A stretch of 64,000 nt of DNA from Rhizoclosmatium globosum (GCA_002104985.1 MCGO01000044.1:62001-126000); one strand, 5' to 3'; positions 36,018-46,848 are shown, numbered from the stretch's first letter. Notes: generated from the sequence alone by a model not told the origin. Translations and numbers: made by a program.

Positions 36018-38705
36018 TCACTCAACAAATAAACACACAAAAAACAACATCAACTTATTCCGAGAATATACTCGCAACAGTACCCAGAGCCCCAAACAAA
36101 CCGCCGCAACAACAACCAAAATACACACAATCATTTCTCCCCACGAACTCCGACACCCTTCCACAACCCTCTCCTGTCGATACCCCGACCCCGTTCCCAA
36201 CCGCAAATAACATACACATGGAATCACACCTGCAATCATAAAACTAAACAAACTGCCAACCAATCCAATCAAAACATGAAACGTTGGGAACATGATTGTC
36301 GTAAGGATCGCAGCCACACCTAGAAAGATTCGAACAAAGACTCCAGAAAGAGATGTGCATAATTGACGTGAAGGAAGGGAGAGGTTTGGAATTCCGAGAA
36401 TTTGCTCCATTTGGAAATTGACAGGCGCCATGATAAGTGCATACTTTGTGAATGGATTCAAGGCTGTCAGAAAGAGAATGAATTTGGTGAGCGATTGGTT
36501 GAATGTGGGTATCAGCGGCAGGTTCTGAGTCACTTGCGGCAGAATGTCCTATAGACGCCCAATAAGATTTAGTATCGTTGAAGAAAAGATGACAATCCGA
36601 ATCAAAAAAGGAACCGGAGACGAGGGGGGCGGGGAGGCACACACGAACCTTCCCAAACATAATATATCCAACCGACGCAAACCCAACATACAACCCCCAA
36701 TTCAACACATACGCCCTCTCCACAACCCGCCCAAACTCTCTCGGAACCTTCAAATCACGATAAATACTCGGGAAAATCGCATGTGCGTCCAACCCAATCA
36801 CAAACAACCCCGCCGCAAGCCACATACTCCCCACCTCCCCAAAAGCCGACGTCTCCTCCGGCCACAAATTCGTTGGCGCCGGATCCCACAGCGATCCAGG
36901 CGTATGAGGCGTGACAAGGCCGTTGAACAGGAGAATCCCAAACAGCGAAAGCAGCGTGAGAAGTCCCACGATCGATCCGTACGCGAGCCAGCCCATCCCC
37001 CGTGGGAACGTGGTGAGAACCAAGAGACATGTGACGGCGATTTTGACGGGGAGGAGGGGTAATGTTGGGTTCAGGGCGACGATGGAGTCTGCGCCGAGAA
37101 TCACGAGGCCTGTGGCTGCTGCAAAGAGTTCAAACATGAAGAGGAAGGAGATGAATGGACGGGATGAGGGGCCAAAGGCGAGTTCGACAATGTCGGAGAG
37201 GGATGTGGGCAGGCGAGCAAGGTTTGAGTCTTGGTGGACTGTGCGGTGGCGGTGTGGGTTTAAGAGTGGTGTTGTTTCCGAGATGCCGCCGCTTGAGGGA
37301 CTTGATGTGTCTGAAGAGCCTTCACGTGGGAAAGGAACTTGCATGCATTTTGCTAATAACTTGGCTGTGAATTGGGCGACAAAGGCGAATACTGTCAGCA
37401 TCCCTAATCCAAAGACCCTAGTGGTTTTTTGAGATTATTAGACACGTGCATAATGTTGGTCAATAATCGGTTGTTTTTCCATCTGGTTTTGTGATATCCA
37501 TTACTAATACTCATTTTCGCTTATTACTCATGATTAATAGTTGGTGCTTCGCCACACTTTTTTTTCGCCTCCCCTTCAATTCCATTTCACTCTTGCTACC
37601 AAAACCTCGCTCGCTTCACAGTTCTAGACATAATTAATCTTATAGTCGGTCCGTGTTTCCTGTTTGACACGACAGGCAAAGTCATTCGCTCATGCTGCTC
37701 AATATTTTTTCGCCACGCGACGCTCTCTGTTCGTAGTCACTCCGCGACACGACGGATTGCTCCATTATTTGTAAGTCGCTCCCCATATTTCTTGTTGAAT
37801 GCGTCAAATACCGATCGCTTCGCTACCTCGGTCACCTCAATCACTTCGATCACCTCGCTCACTTCGATTACCTCGATCACCTCGCTCACCTCGCTCACAA
37901 ATACACAAACACACTAAACACAAACATACCATCCTGAAATATGCAGAGCATAGGGAAGAGTGAGAATACCCATCCCCAACATGACATTTGAAGAATTGAT
38001 GGTAGCTTGAAAAGAGGTAGAAGTAGCAGCAGCAAGAGCGACTCTATTTAATTCCGAATCGATATTTTCAGGGTCGGTGGGATCCGAGACATGAAGATTC
38101 GCGGAAGCAGTCGTGGTTGTAACTGTGTTTGAAGAAGAGTGGGTATGAGAGTGTGGATGGGAGTGTGGAGCTGTTGAAGTAGTAGTACGTGCTGATGTGG
38201 AAGCAGAGGGAGTAACAGCAGCAGTAGTAGCAGCAGTAGATGAGGAGTGAGGCTGGAGTTGAGAAGCAGTTGAAAGTGGAAGTTGTTGTTGTTGTTGTTG
38301 TTGTTGATTTGAAGGTAAAGTAGAAGTAGGAGAAGAAGAAAGTGGAGGTGGAAGCGAGGGTGGCGGAGAAGAAGCTGAAGCTGAGACAGAGGAAGACGAA
38401 GAAGGAGGAAGAATTGAAAACGAGTCGCTGAACCAATTTGACGAAGCACGCGGCGATGGCGTTGTTCCGAATCGATTGTTTGATGAAGTTGAAGTTGACG
38501 ATGAAGTGCCGCGTCGCAGGGCCGCAGACACGCGCTTCGAAGTTGGTTTTGTTTGGGTTTGGGTTTGGGTCTGGCCAAAGTGCGCTGGAAACCCGTCTTC
38601 TTCCACCGGTGTTTGCACGGGTCCACTTGTTGTTGAGCCAGTGGTGCTGGTGCTGGCGTTGGTGGTGCCCGTGCTTGTGTTGTTGCTTGCTCCTTTGATG
38701 TCCAT
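36018..38705 (-). CDS. Amino-acid transporter of the AVT (AAAP) family
   Basis: The ATG at 38705 (MDIKGASNNTSTG) opens about 230 residues of Ser/Thr/Gln-rich cytosolic sequence, with an eight-Gln run and a His/Ser stretch. The transporter core begins ATINSSNVMLGMGILTLPYA, the hallmark first helix of AVT carriers. After a 512-bp intron, GLGMLTVFAFVAQFTAKLLA and further helices follow (VILGADSIVALNP, MGWLAYGSIVGLLTLLSLFG, GLDAHAIFPSIYRDLKVP, LYVGFASVGYIMFGK). The last exon has DILPQVTQNLPLIPTFNQSL and three more helices, giving about 11 segments. AVT proteins exchange neutral amino acids across the vacuolar membrane; substrate and direction are not deducible. Divergent from the hydrolase-like gene with 45 bp between start codons. 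Confidence 0.87.
37418..37929 (-). other. 512-bp intron of the AVT gene with a 9-bp minisatellite
   Basis: The donor GTATGTTTG follows HISGW and the acceptor ACTAG precedes VFGLGMLTVF; frame is restored. This intron is about ten times the usual length. Close to the donor (37825-37896 on the plus strand) lie eight 9-bp units of consensus ACYTCGNTC, flanked by CGCTTCGCTACC. The rest is AT-rich with scattered CGCT/GCGA words and no reading frame that I recognise. Confidence 0.85.
37825..37896. repeat. 9-bp tandem repeat, 8 units
   Basis: The units read ACCTCGGTC, ACCTCAATC, ACTTCGATC, ACCTCGCTC, ACTTCGATT, ACCTCGATC, ACCTCGCTC, ACCTCGCTC. In the direction of transcription the array is purine-rich (GAGCGAGGT type). 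It sits about 35-105 bp inside the intron from the 5' splice site. Confidence 0.95.
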
Positions 38706-38750
38706 TTCCCCCTTCTTTTCTTTCTCATAAAAATAAACAAAACAAAACAA

Positions 38751-40737
38751 ATGAAAAAGAAAGAGAACTTGGTCCTTCCCATTCTCGACGAGTTAAAACA
38801 CAGAGCCGCCTGGAAATGGGCTCAGTCAAAGTCAAAGTCTGCGAAAGACCATCACCACAATCGCTTAATGCGTATCCTATTTGGTGGTGGTAACAATGGT
38901 CATTCTACAGCCTTGGACCGTCTCTCTGACGCAATCAACTTGAACTTGAACCTGAACAACCTCAACTTGTCCTCACTCAACTTGAATACTCTCATGGCTC
39001 CGAAACCACCTGCCATCCCGCGTCGTGTCGTTGTCATTGGTGTTCATGGCTGGTTCCCTGGCCGTCTCCTCCGAAATATCACTGGAACTCCTACTGGCAC
39101 TTCTCAAAAGTTTGCGGAAAAAATGGAACAAGGTAACTGTTGTGCGTGTGTGTTTCTTTGGGTGTGTCAGTGTGGTGTTGGGGGGATTGGATACTTCCAT
39201 GAGTCTCTCCACATGCCACCTTATTAAATCTAACTGGAACCCATCCAAACAATCAGCCGTCCGCATGCACTTTCTAGACACTACAGACACAAATTTACCT
39301 CCTTCTTCAATCTCTTCCATTTCTCTGGAAGGGCATGGGAAAGTGGAAGACAGAGTCGATAAATTGCATGCTCAAATTATGAGGCCGGATTCTGGGTATG
39401 CGAAAGCGATTCAAGATGCTGATACTGTTCTTGTTGCCGCCCATTCTCAAGGATGTCCTGTCTCTGTCATGCTCTTTGCGCGTCTTGTGAGGGAAGGATT
39501 CATTGATCCTTCAAGACAACGTGTTTGTTTGTTATTGATGGCGTGAGTATTTCTGACTGGATTGATTGAGTGATGCGAAGTGGCTGATCGAAGCGAAGTA
39601 GTATGGAAGAGCGACGTGAAAGTTAGCGAGCGTAGCGAGCTATAGAAATATAAATTCTGTCGGCAGACATTCTGGATTCTGTTACTGTTCTTGTCTGTCC
39701 AGTCCTTTGCATTATTAGTTAGTGACTCTGTTACTCGTTTTCAAACAGTGGAATCTCCCATGGACCTTTCCCACACCTTAAGTCTTCTGTTGTCCTGAAA
39801 GTCGAAGCTGATGCAGCACGGCAACTGTTTGACTTCAACGATCCGACCGCGTCCATCACGAAGCGATACCATGCCGCCATTTCCCAAGTTCTGAATGCTG
39901 GAATCAGAATATGTTGTGTCGGATCGTGGTATGACCAAGTGGTTCCTTTGGTGAGTGTGAAAAGCTCGCGCGGATTCAATTTGCATCTCAGCGCGCGTTT
40001 CAATGAAACACCTGGACTGATGAAACGAAATTCAGTATTCTGCCGTATTGCACGCTTTCAACCACCCGTCTATTTTCCGTGCGATTCATATTGACGGTGC
40101 GGACTATTCTCCCGACTTTCTCTCCCACCTGGTCGTGTTTGCACTTCGTCTTCGCAACGCAGGTCTTAGCGATCGTGGGCTCCTTGTATACCTGTCAGAG
40201 TTTCTGCAAGGAAATGTGTACGGGTTCGGAACACAGGGCCACTCAACAATATACGAAGAGACCGACACATATTCGTTGGGAGTTCAGTGGGCGTTTGCTC
40301 AACCGATCCCATACTCGTACCAGCAAATGAAAGATTCAATCCATTCGCAAAATAACTCGTCGAAGCCAAAATGTTGTAATCCATATGACCCATTGGACCC
40401 TTCTCTACACACATCGTCAAACGACTTGGTCCCGCCGTCGCCTCATGTGACGGATCCGAAACCACCCTTTGAACCGTCAAGGGACAACCCCGTCTCGGAC
40501 TATTTGCTTTCGTCGGACGCGGTGTTTCACACGAAATTCACGGCACCTGTTGCGAAACTGAATCCGTATTGGTTGCCGTGGATTATGGCACAGATTGTGA
40601 ATGATCCGCTCGTGTATGATAACGAGTTTCTTCGACCGCATTTGGATGAAGTGATTCGACTGTATAATGATTGGGAGCCGAAGGGGAAGGAGAAGGAGTT
40701 GGAGCATCGGTTAGAGCCGTTGCGGTCGCGGCTATAG
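38751..40737 (+). CDS. Alpha/beta-hydrolase-like protein (yeast YML020W-like)
   Basis: Exons read from MKKKENLVLPILDELKHRAA. A low-complexity Asn-Leu run (LNLNLNNLNLSSLNLNTL) precedes VVVIGVHGWFPGRLLRNITG, the beginning of an alpha/beta-hydrolase fold, and TPTGTSQKFAEKM. A nucleophile-elbow-like AAHSQGCPVSVMLF follows, then AGISHGPFPHL, CCVGSWYDQVVPL and NPYWLPWIMAQIV near the end. The elbow reads H-S-Q-G, so Ser is a candidate nucleophile. I associate this motif set with the uncharacterised YML020W family, from memory. Substrate unknown. Introns: about 39133-39253, 39543-39748 (206 bp, repeat-bearing) and 39951-40034. The 3' exon shows the C-rich to G-rich switch. Confidence 0.7.
39543..39748 (+). 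other. 206-bp intron with GTAGCGA-type repeat sequence
   Basis: The donor GTGAGTAT follows LLLMA and the acceptor AAACAG precedes GISHGPFPHL. In the sense direction, within about 110 bp of the donor, it holds GCGAAGTGGCTGATCGAAGC-like words and GCGAGCGTAGCGAGC, resembling the sense strands of the long XPD and AVT introns. It is longer than the typical intron here. Confidence 0.75.
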
Positions 40738-40813
40738 AAGTTTATAAATAATTGAAAATAAAGATAAGGAAAGAAAGAGAGAAGGAGAAGGAAAAAACCA
40801 AGCAAGAAACAAA

Positions 40814-42213
40814 ATGGCGTCGAACCTTCCATCGTCCGCACAAGTCAGCGAGTTGGCATCGTCCTTCTTCTCCAAGATGGCACCCTTTGGAGCACAGGCA
40901 GCGAAGGGGCTTTCCCAAGGATTGCAGGTTTGAGAGTTACATTGGCAACTTGATTGACTGGCGATCACTCACTCACTCACATCATCACATTCCTTCTCCT
41001 TGTTCTCCCCCCTTTCCAACATCAATATTACAAATCAATCTATTGCAATTGTGCTATACCACCTGGTTTCTTCACTTGAACGATTTGGCTGTATTTCCCC
41101 CTTTGCCGCGTTGCCTCCCACCAACCACTGCCACTGAACCTGTCTTTCCTTGCTCCAACAGTACACCAAAGAGGCAATCGGCCAGGCTAACGATGTTACT
41201 GAACTCCCAGAAGCCTACAAACAGCTTGAGACTGTAATTGTTTTTCCTCCCCTTAACCAGCCCCTCCCATGAGTGCCCCCGAACCAACCAATCCCCCCCC
41301 ACCCTTCTCCCTTACCATAGCTTCCTCTGACTTTATAAATTTTTATAGCAAGTTGATGCAATCAAAGCGCTGCACGACAACTTCCTTAAAATCAGTGTGA
41401 ACTTCACGCGCAAGGCATACGACTACCAACCGCCCCTCACGGACACGGCACTCAACTATGCAAACACCGTGCAGAAGGGATTTTCGAGTTTGATTTCTTC
41501 GGCGACGGCGCAGCCGGTGGTGCCAAGTGCGCCTGTGGAGGAGATTCCAGTTAGTTTGGGTCATGCGTTGGGAAAGGCGGCGCAGCAGAGTAAAGACGGG
41601 TTGAATCCTTCTGAGCCGTTGTGTAAGTGAATTTAGGGGGGTTGGGGTTTGTGTGTGAGGAGAACTGCACTGATATATGGTATTATTAGATGGTGCGTTG
41701 AACAAGTTTGCGGATACCCATAACAAGGTGGGAGAGGCTCGCGTCAAGATGGTGAGAGTTCTTTTTTTGTTCTATGCAAACTCTCTTTGGGGTATAGACC
41801 ACCACTAATTATTATTATAGGCTGACGAGATCAACACGAAATTCCATCAACCATACACAACAACCTTGAACCAACTCATTGGCCACGCCATGAAAGCGCG
41901 TCGCTCCGTCGTTGCTGTCCGCCTCAACTACGATGCCGCACGTGCAAAGCTTAAGGCGTCCACAAAGCCTGAGGAGGAGGCTAAACTCCGTGCCGAGATG
42001 GAAGCAACTGAAGACGAATTCGTGTCTGTCGTTGACGACGCTATGGCAAAGATGAAGCTTGTCGTTGAGTCTCCTGAGCCTCTCAAGAACTTGTCGGACT
42101 TTGTTGCTGCGGAATTGGCTTACTTTAAGGCTGCACATGAGGCCTTGGCTGAGTTGAGTCCGGAAATTGATGAGTTGCAAGTAACCAATGAAGCATTTTT
42201 GAGAAACAAGTAA
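40814..42213 (+). CDS. BAR-domain protein (GVP36-like)
   Basis: The ATG at 40814 gives MASNLPSSAQVSELASSFFS and, after a 233-bp intron, YTKEAIGQANDVTELPEAYK. Subsequent exons encode long amphipathic helices (QVDAIKALHDNFLKISVNFT, YGALNKFADTHNKVGEARVK, ADEINTKFHQPYTTTLNQLI, SVVDDAMAKMKLVVESPEPL). The TELP.AYKQLE...VDAIK opening and the overall helical pattern fit the fungal endophilin-like BAR family that includes yeast GVP36, which binds curved membranes in Golgi and endocytic traffic. No SH3 domain is present. Introns also fall near 41234-41349, 41625-41690 and 41751-41820; several are longer than the window average. The membrane-protein gene TM-A begins 78 bp downstream. Confidence 0.72.
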
Positions 42214-42291
42214 AGTGAGGAGTGACAGTAACTGCATATATTATCAATGAACTTCTTTTATATCTTCCTTTGTAAATCTCGGCAACCTAAT

Positions 42292-43974
42292 ATGCAGAAC
42301 AGCCCCGTATCTCTCAAACTCTATAAATCCAAGAACTGTAAAGTTGAGCCAAGTGATCAAACAGGCTCTAACAGTACCCTCGGGAAAACCTCTGTTTTCC
42401 AGTCTCCCAACTTGGCCAAAATATTACCATCCCAAATGAAACAAGTTCTATTTGAATCAGACGAGACAATCACTGACGATGCTACAAAAGTTGGTGATCC
42501 ACTACCGATTCTGCCATCTTATGACCTTCTAGTCCCGAAAATAACCGCCAGTATGTACACCAACTTAATGTTTCACATGTTTTTCCCCATCACAATCATT
42601 TGTCTTTTGTTTCTTGTTCCGCTCACGGAACCCACAAAGTATTGGGATGCAAATCAAGTTTCGAATTTGATGGTGTTTGTGGAGGCGTTGTTTGTTGTCT
42701 TTCTGCTATTTCCTATCGCGTTTTTGAATGTGCAGCACAAGATGCAAGTGATTGTTTGCTCATGGTGGATGATCCTTCCCTTGCTTGGATCCTTTATCGC
42801 ACAACTGTTGTTCACAATCTTTCTTCCGTATTGGATTGGAAAGTATCCGATTCCTTTTCTGTTTTGGGGTATTGGTGAGGAACATCATTTTTCTGCTTAC
42901 GCGAATTAAATCTTCCTGTTTAACGTAGGACCACTTATTTGGGCAATAGGGGTGTTTTTCTGCTCTTACGCATTTGTAAAGGAGCTGCAACGAAATGGAG
43001 TTGAGCCGTCTGTGAAACGGTCAGATGTTATCACTGCTTTCAAGTGCTTTGCAATTCCTCTCGCTGCTGCAGTTGGTGTGTACTTGTTCCTCGGCTGTCT
43101 TGTGATTATCAAGTTCTCAAATACTTGGTACACGTTATTGTTGGTTGGAACATTTATTCTTGCAGTGCGTGCGGCACTCACACATATATGTTACGAATCT
43201 CTTAAGGCTCCATATGGTCGCCACTCTGAAGGGTGGCTTGAAATATTTTTCAGTTCTGTTTCATTCACATGGTTCAAATTCGCGCTTCCTGAAATTGATA
43301 ACATTGGATTATTCGCGCTCACAGCGTTTACAGATTGTTTCGTTCTTCTTATTTATGGGTTGTGGATGATTCCTGTATTTGAAGTATGGATGCTGTCAGA
43401 ACCTATTCCAAGAGAACCATTTCAACCTGGTGCTATCATTGTCAAAGTCTGGGAGACATACGTTTGGAGGAAACCCATCATAAGATTTCAAAAGAAGGTA
43501 ACCAAAAACTGGAAGGTACTCGCGCGAACACGAATCTTCTCGTTGCTATGGAGCCATTTGAGTAGCACTGTGACCTTCATGTGTTTTTATTCCATGGTGA
43601 TCTTTTCCCCAAACGGTAAATATATGGCGTTCTATACCACAGATTTCTATATTTGGCAAGACAGTATGATTGCATCAGCTGTATTCTTTATCCTTCAGAT
43701 CTTGACTGTATTGGCGTTGATGGCTGCGAGTCATTTTGGAAAACAGGGACAGGGAATACCTGACGGCAAGGAGGAGGAAGATATGCATCTGTTTGAACAT
43801 GGAATCTTGTTATTTCAAATAGTGAGTTGCTTCAATCACTTCAGTAGTCGTAATAATAATTCTCCGCAGCCAAAAAACTACCTTTTTGTGTGGGTCATGG
43901 AAGCATCAACTGTCGTCTTCATAAACACACTGTTTCTAAAACAAGCAGGAACTTTGTATACATATTATGCATAG
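42292..43974 (+). CDS. Multipass membrane protein of unknown family, copy TM-A
   Basis: Three exons give 526 aa from MQNSPVSLKLYKSKNCK (an earlier in-frame ATG at 42247 would leave only 33 bp after the BAR gene). A polar N-terminus of about 95 residues precedes ten to eleven hydrophobic segments, including ITIICLLFLVPL, LMVFVEALFVVFLLFPIAFL, LAAAVGVYLFLGCLVII, WYTLLLVGTFILAVRAAL and ASAVFFILQILTVLALMA. The segment APYGRHSEGWLEIFFSSVSF, the loop SEPIPREPFQP, and KKVTKNWKVLARTRIF before a helix pair are shared with TM-B and look like family signatures. Introns are 54 bp (after FWGIG) and 48 bp (after ILLFQI). I do not recognise a known family; the size and helix number suggest a transporter, receptor or scaffold. 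Confidence 0.8.
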
Positions 43975-44143
43975 ATCGACACTATTGTAAATACAAAAAA
44001 AGTACCTAACAGTCTCGCAAGCGATGATATTCCATTAAATTTGTTTTATTTAACACCAGTCATCTGTGAGTAAGTAAAAAATGACATCTATAATGATGCA
44101 GAAAGCAGAAAGACAAAGACCAAGTAGCACTATTCTCTACAAA

Positions 44144-46289
44144 TCAAACTCTGCGAGCTCTTCTCTGCTTGGCAACAAATGGAGTAGCAGAGGGGATGGT
44201 TGGTGGGTACACGATTCCACTGGATTGCTGCAAAACACATCCGTTAGTCCACAACCACCACACAAGGTTGTATGGTGCAGTGTTCTGGTAAGCACATTGG
44301 AAGGTCTGTCCGTTCAAGCAAGTAGCAGATCCAAACACAGAGCATGGGTTGTTTGTGAATCCAGAAATCCATGGACCAACAGAACCAGTTGGAGCAATTG
44401 GAGCAACAACTCCCTGTGGGTAAACAATTCCAGAAGACTGAGCAAGAACACAGGATGGAGCCCATTGCCACCAGACCAACGCGTATGGAGCAGTGTTCTG
44501 GTAGGCACATTGGTAAGTAACTCCGTTAAGACATTGAGCAGATCCGAAAGTCTGGCATGCAATGTTGGTGAATCCAGAAGTCCATGAGGCAGCAGAGACA
44601 GATGCAGTTGGGGCTGCTGGAGCTTGAGTGAGAGCAGCAATTCCTGGTGGTAAGACAATTCCAGAGGATTGTTGGAGGACACAACCGTTGGTCCAGAGCC
44701 ACCACACAAGGTCAAATGGTGCAACATTGCGGTAAGCGCATTGGTACGTGGCGCCGTTCAAACATTGAGCTGATCCGAAGACGGTACAGGCATTGTTGGT
44801 GAATCCAGAAACCCATGGAGTAACAGTTGCAGAAGCAGTTGGTTGAGATGGTGGAACAACTCCTTGTGGGTACACAATTCCAGAGGATTGTTGGAGAACA
44901 CAGGATGGAGCCCATTGCCACCACACCAAGTCAAATGGTGCAACGTTGCGGTAAGCACACTGGTAGGTAACTCCGTTCAAGCACTGGGCTGATCCAAAGG
45001 TAGCACAAGCATTGTTGGTGAATCCATTGATCCATGGAGCAGCAGTTGGAGCAGGAGTTGGCACAGCTGGTGCAACAGTTGGTGGAACAACAATTCCAGA
45101 TGACTGTTGGAGAACACATCCAGTAGTCCACAACCACCACACAAGGTCAAATGGTGCAACATTACGGTAGGCACATTGGTAAGTAACTCCATTCACACAC
45201 TGGGCAGATCCAAACACAGAGCAAGCATTGTTGGTGAATCCATTAATCCATGGGGCAGTAGTAGCAGTTGGGTTCTGGACTGGTTGTTGAACACCTTGTG
45301 GAAGAACAATTCCAGAAGACTGGGCAAGAACACAGGATGGAGCCCATTGCCACCACACCAAGTCAAATGGAGCAACATTACGGTAAGCACATTGGTAAGT
45401 AACTCCATTCAAGCACTGCGCGGATCCGAAAACGGTACATGCGTTGTTGGTGAATCCAGATGTCCATGCAGCTGGGGTAGCAGCTGGGGTAGCAGTTGGA
45501 GTTGGAGCTGCAGTTGAAACAACAGCTGGTGGAGCAACAACTCCTGGTGGGTACACAATTCCAGTAGACTGGGAGAGGACACATCCGTTAGTCCAGAGCC
45601 ACCAGACCAAATCGTATGGGGCAGTGTTGCGGTACGCGCACTGGTAAGTAGCTCCGTTTGAACAGGTAGCGGATCCAAAGGTAGCACACGCGTTGTTGGT
45701 GAATCCGTTGATCCATGGACCGACACTACCAGTTGGTGCAACTGGTGGAGCAACTCCTTGAGGCAAGAAGATTCCAGACGATTGGGCAAGAACACAAACA
45801 TTGGACCATTGCCACCAGACGAGGTTGTATGGAGCTGTGGTCTGGTACGCGCACTGGTAGGTGACTCCGTTGACGCACTGAGCGGAACCAAAGACCTGGC
45901 ATGGATTGTTGGTGAAGCCGGAGGTCCATGGGGTTGGGGTGTTGGTGGCTGGTGGTGGAGGAACAACAACAGCGGTGGTTGGAAGGGGTCCTGGGTTGAC
46001 AGTTTGAGGGTTCACAACACCTTAGATAATTGGATAAGGTTAGTATTTTGGTGAAGAAGGGAGATTGATATAAGTTGACATAAGGTTAGTATTTTGGTGA
46101 AGAGGGTGGAATGGTATAAGTTTACTGAAGAGACAACATACCAGAGGTTTGTGGGAGAGCACAGTAGTTGACCCAAAGAGCCCAGGTTGGGGAACCAGCA
46201 GTAGCATTTGCGTAGTTACATTGAAGAGTTACGCCGTTGATACATTGGGCAGCACCAAACGTGGTACAGGTGGTTCCAATGAGAGACAT
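44144..46289 (-). CDS. Tandem four-cysteine-module protein, copy A
   Basis: Two exons (46289-46142, 46020-44144) give 674 aa. Exon 1 encodes module 0 (TTCTTFGAAQCINGVTLQC..WALWVNYC). After a Pro/Thr linker, exon 2 encodes eight modules of about 72 residues. Each reads W[TIV]xGFTNxxCxxFGSAxCxNGxTYQC, then AY..APx.LVWWxWxxxC and a QSSGI..P linker: four cysteines per module. The tryptophan motif alternates strictly, WWQW in modules 1, 3, 5, 7 and WWLW in 2, 4, 6, 8, so the amplified unit is a module pair. Four-Cys, Trp-rich modules on Pro/Thr linkers suggest carbohydrate or cell-wall binding (loosely CBM19-like), which is inference. There is no signal peptide: the ATG is followed directly by module 0. 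The basic tail is KQRRARRV. A TATA box lies 68 bp upstream. Confidence 0.85.
46020..46141 (-). repeat. Tandem duplication inside the copy-A intron
   Basis: On the plus strand, the word ATAAGGTTAGTATTTTGGTG occurs twice, at 46034 and 46080, a 46-bp period. The equivalent intron of copy B (58598-58674) has only one unit, so the duplication happened after the two genes separated or was lost in B. (The intron proper is 46021-46141.). Confidence 0.85.
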
Positions 46290-46356
46290 GTTCTTGTTCT
46301 TTGGTGTTCAAGTTTCAAGGGATGTTGGTGTGAAGGAATCAGTTGGAACATGCTGG

Positions 46357-46364
46357 CTTTTATA
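46357..46364 (-). promoter_or_regulatory. TATA box of module gene A
   Basis: On the minus strand the sequence is TATAAAAG, 68 bp upstream of the ATG at 46289, leaving room for a short 5' leader. The same element stands at the same relative place in copy B (58890-58897). It also shows that no signal-peptide exon is likely further upstream. Confidence 0.85.
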
Positions 46365-46383
46365 TCTGTTTTCTCGTTGATTT

Positions 46384-46621
46384 CTTTGTGTTCAGGCTGC
46401 ATATTGTCCCAGTCTGATTTGTTGTTTCGTTTGTTTGTACTCTGCAGTTTGGTTCCTTTGTGTTCTTTGTCCCACTATCCGGCACATTGGATGATTAATT
46501 CGTTGTTTTCTTTGTGCTGTTTGCGTTCTTTGTTTCGTTATATCGTTTTGTTGTGTTTGTTGTGTTTGTTTTTTGTCTTTGTCCTTTGTGATTGCCGAGG
46601 AACAGCCTTTGTGTCCTTTGT
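46384..46621 (-). promoter_or_regulatory. Cluster of nine CTTTGT elements upstream of module gene A
   Basis: Plus-strand CTTTGT (ACAAAG in the gene's direction) starts at 46384, 46456, 46465, 46510, 46528, 46577, 46584, 46607 and 46616. A random hexamer is expected about once per 4 kb per strand, although the T/G-rich background raises that. ACAAAG is the core bound by SOX/TCF-type HMG-box proteins; whether such a factor acts here is inference. Ten copies occur at the matching place upstream of copy B. Confidence 0.65.
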
Positions 46622-46848
46622 TCCCGTTCGTACTCAATATCCTTTCTTTCGCTATACAATCAATTTCGTCATACCCTCAGATGCGTTGTTTGTTTTGATA
46701 AAATATTCTTTATGTTTGGCGTTAACAGAGCCGAATTTCACCATTTTTTTAACGCAAACGATTTGCTTTTTTTCCTTTTCTCTTTCTTCTATTAGTAAAT
46801 CTTTCTGTCATTTTCGCGTCAATCCGAACAAATATTCAATCACTCCAC

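Larger units (their letters stand above)
46290..46848. promoter_or_regulatory. Divergent intergenic region between module gene A and TM-B
   Basis: This 559-bp region is the largest gene-free stretch between coding regions in the window. The part next to module gene A (46290 to about 46670) is conserved upstream of module gene B and holds a TATA box and nine CTTTGT hexamers. The part next to TM-B (about 46670-46848) is AT-rich, not shared with copy B, and presumably serves TM-B. I see no RNA gene or coding exon in it. Confidence 0.8.

Noticed and set aside
38048..38782. 244-codon minus-strand frame overlapping the AVT N-terminus
   Set aside because: It is a shadow frame of the Ser/Thr/Gln repeat region; the AVT frame continues into a recognisable transporter.
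44144..46015. Regular ~216-bp periodic DNA that could look like a satellite or repeat array
   Set aside because: The period is that of a coding module; the frame is open and cysteine/tryptophan positions are conserved, so it is a gene, not a satellite or CRISPR.
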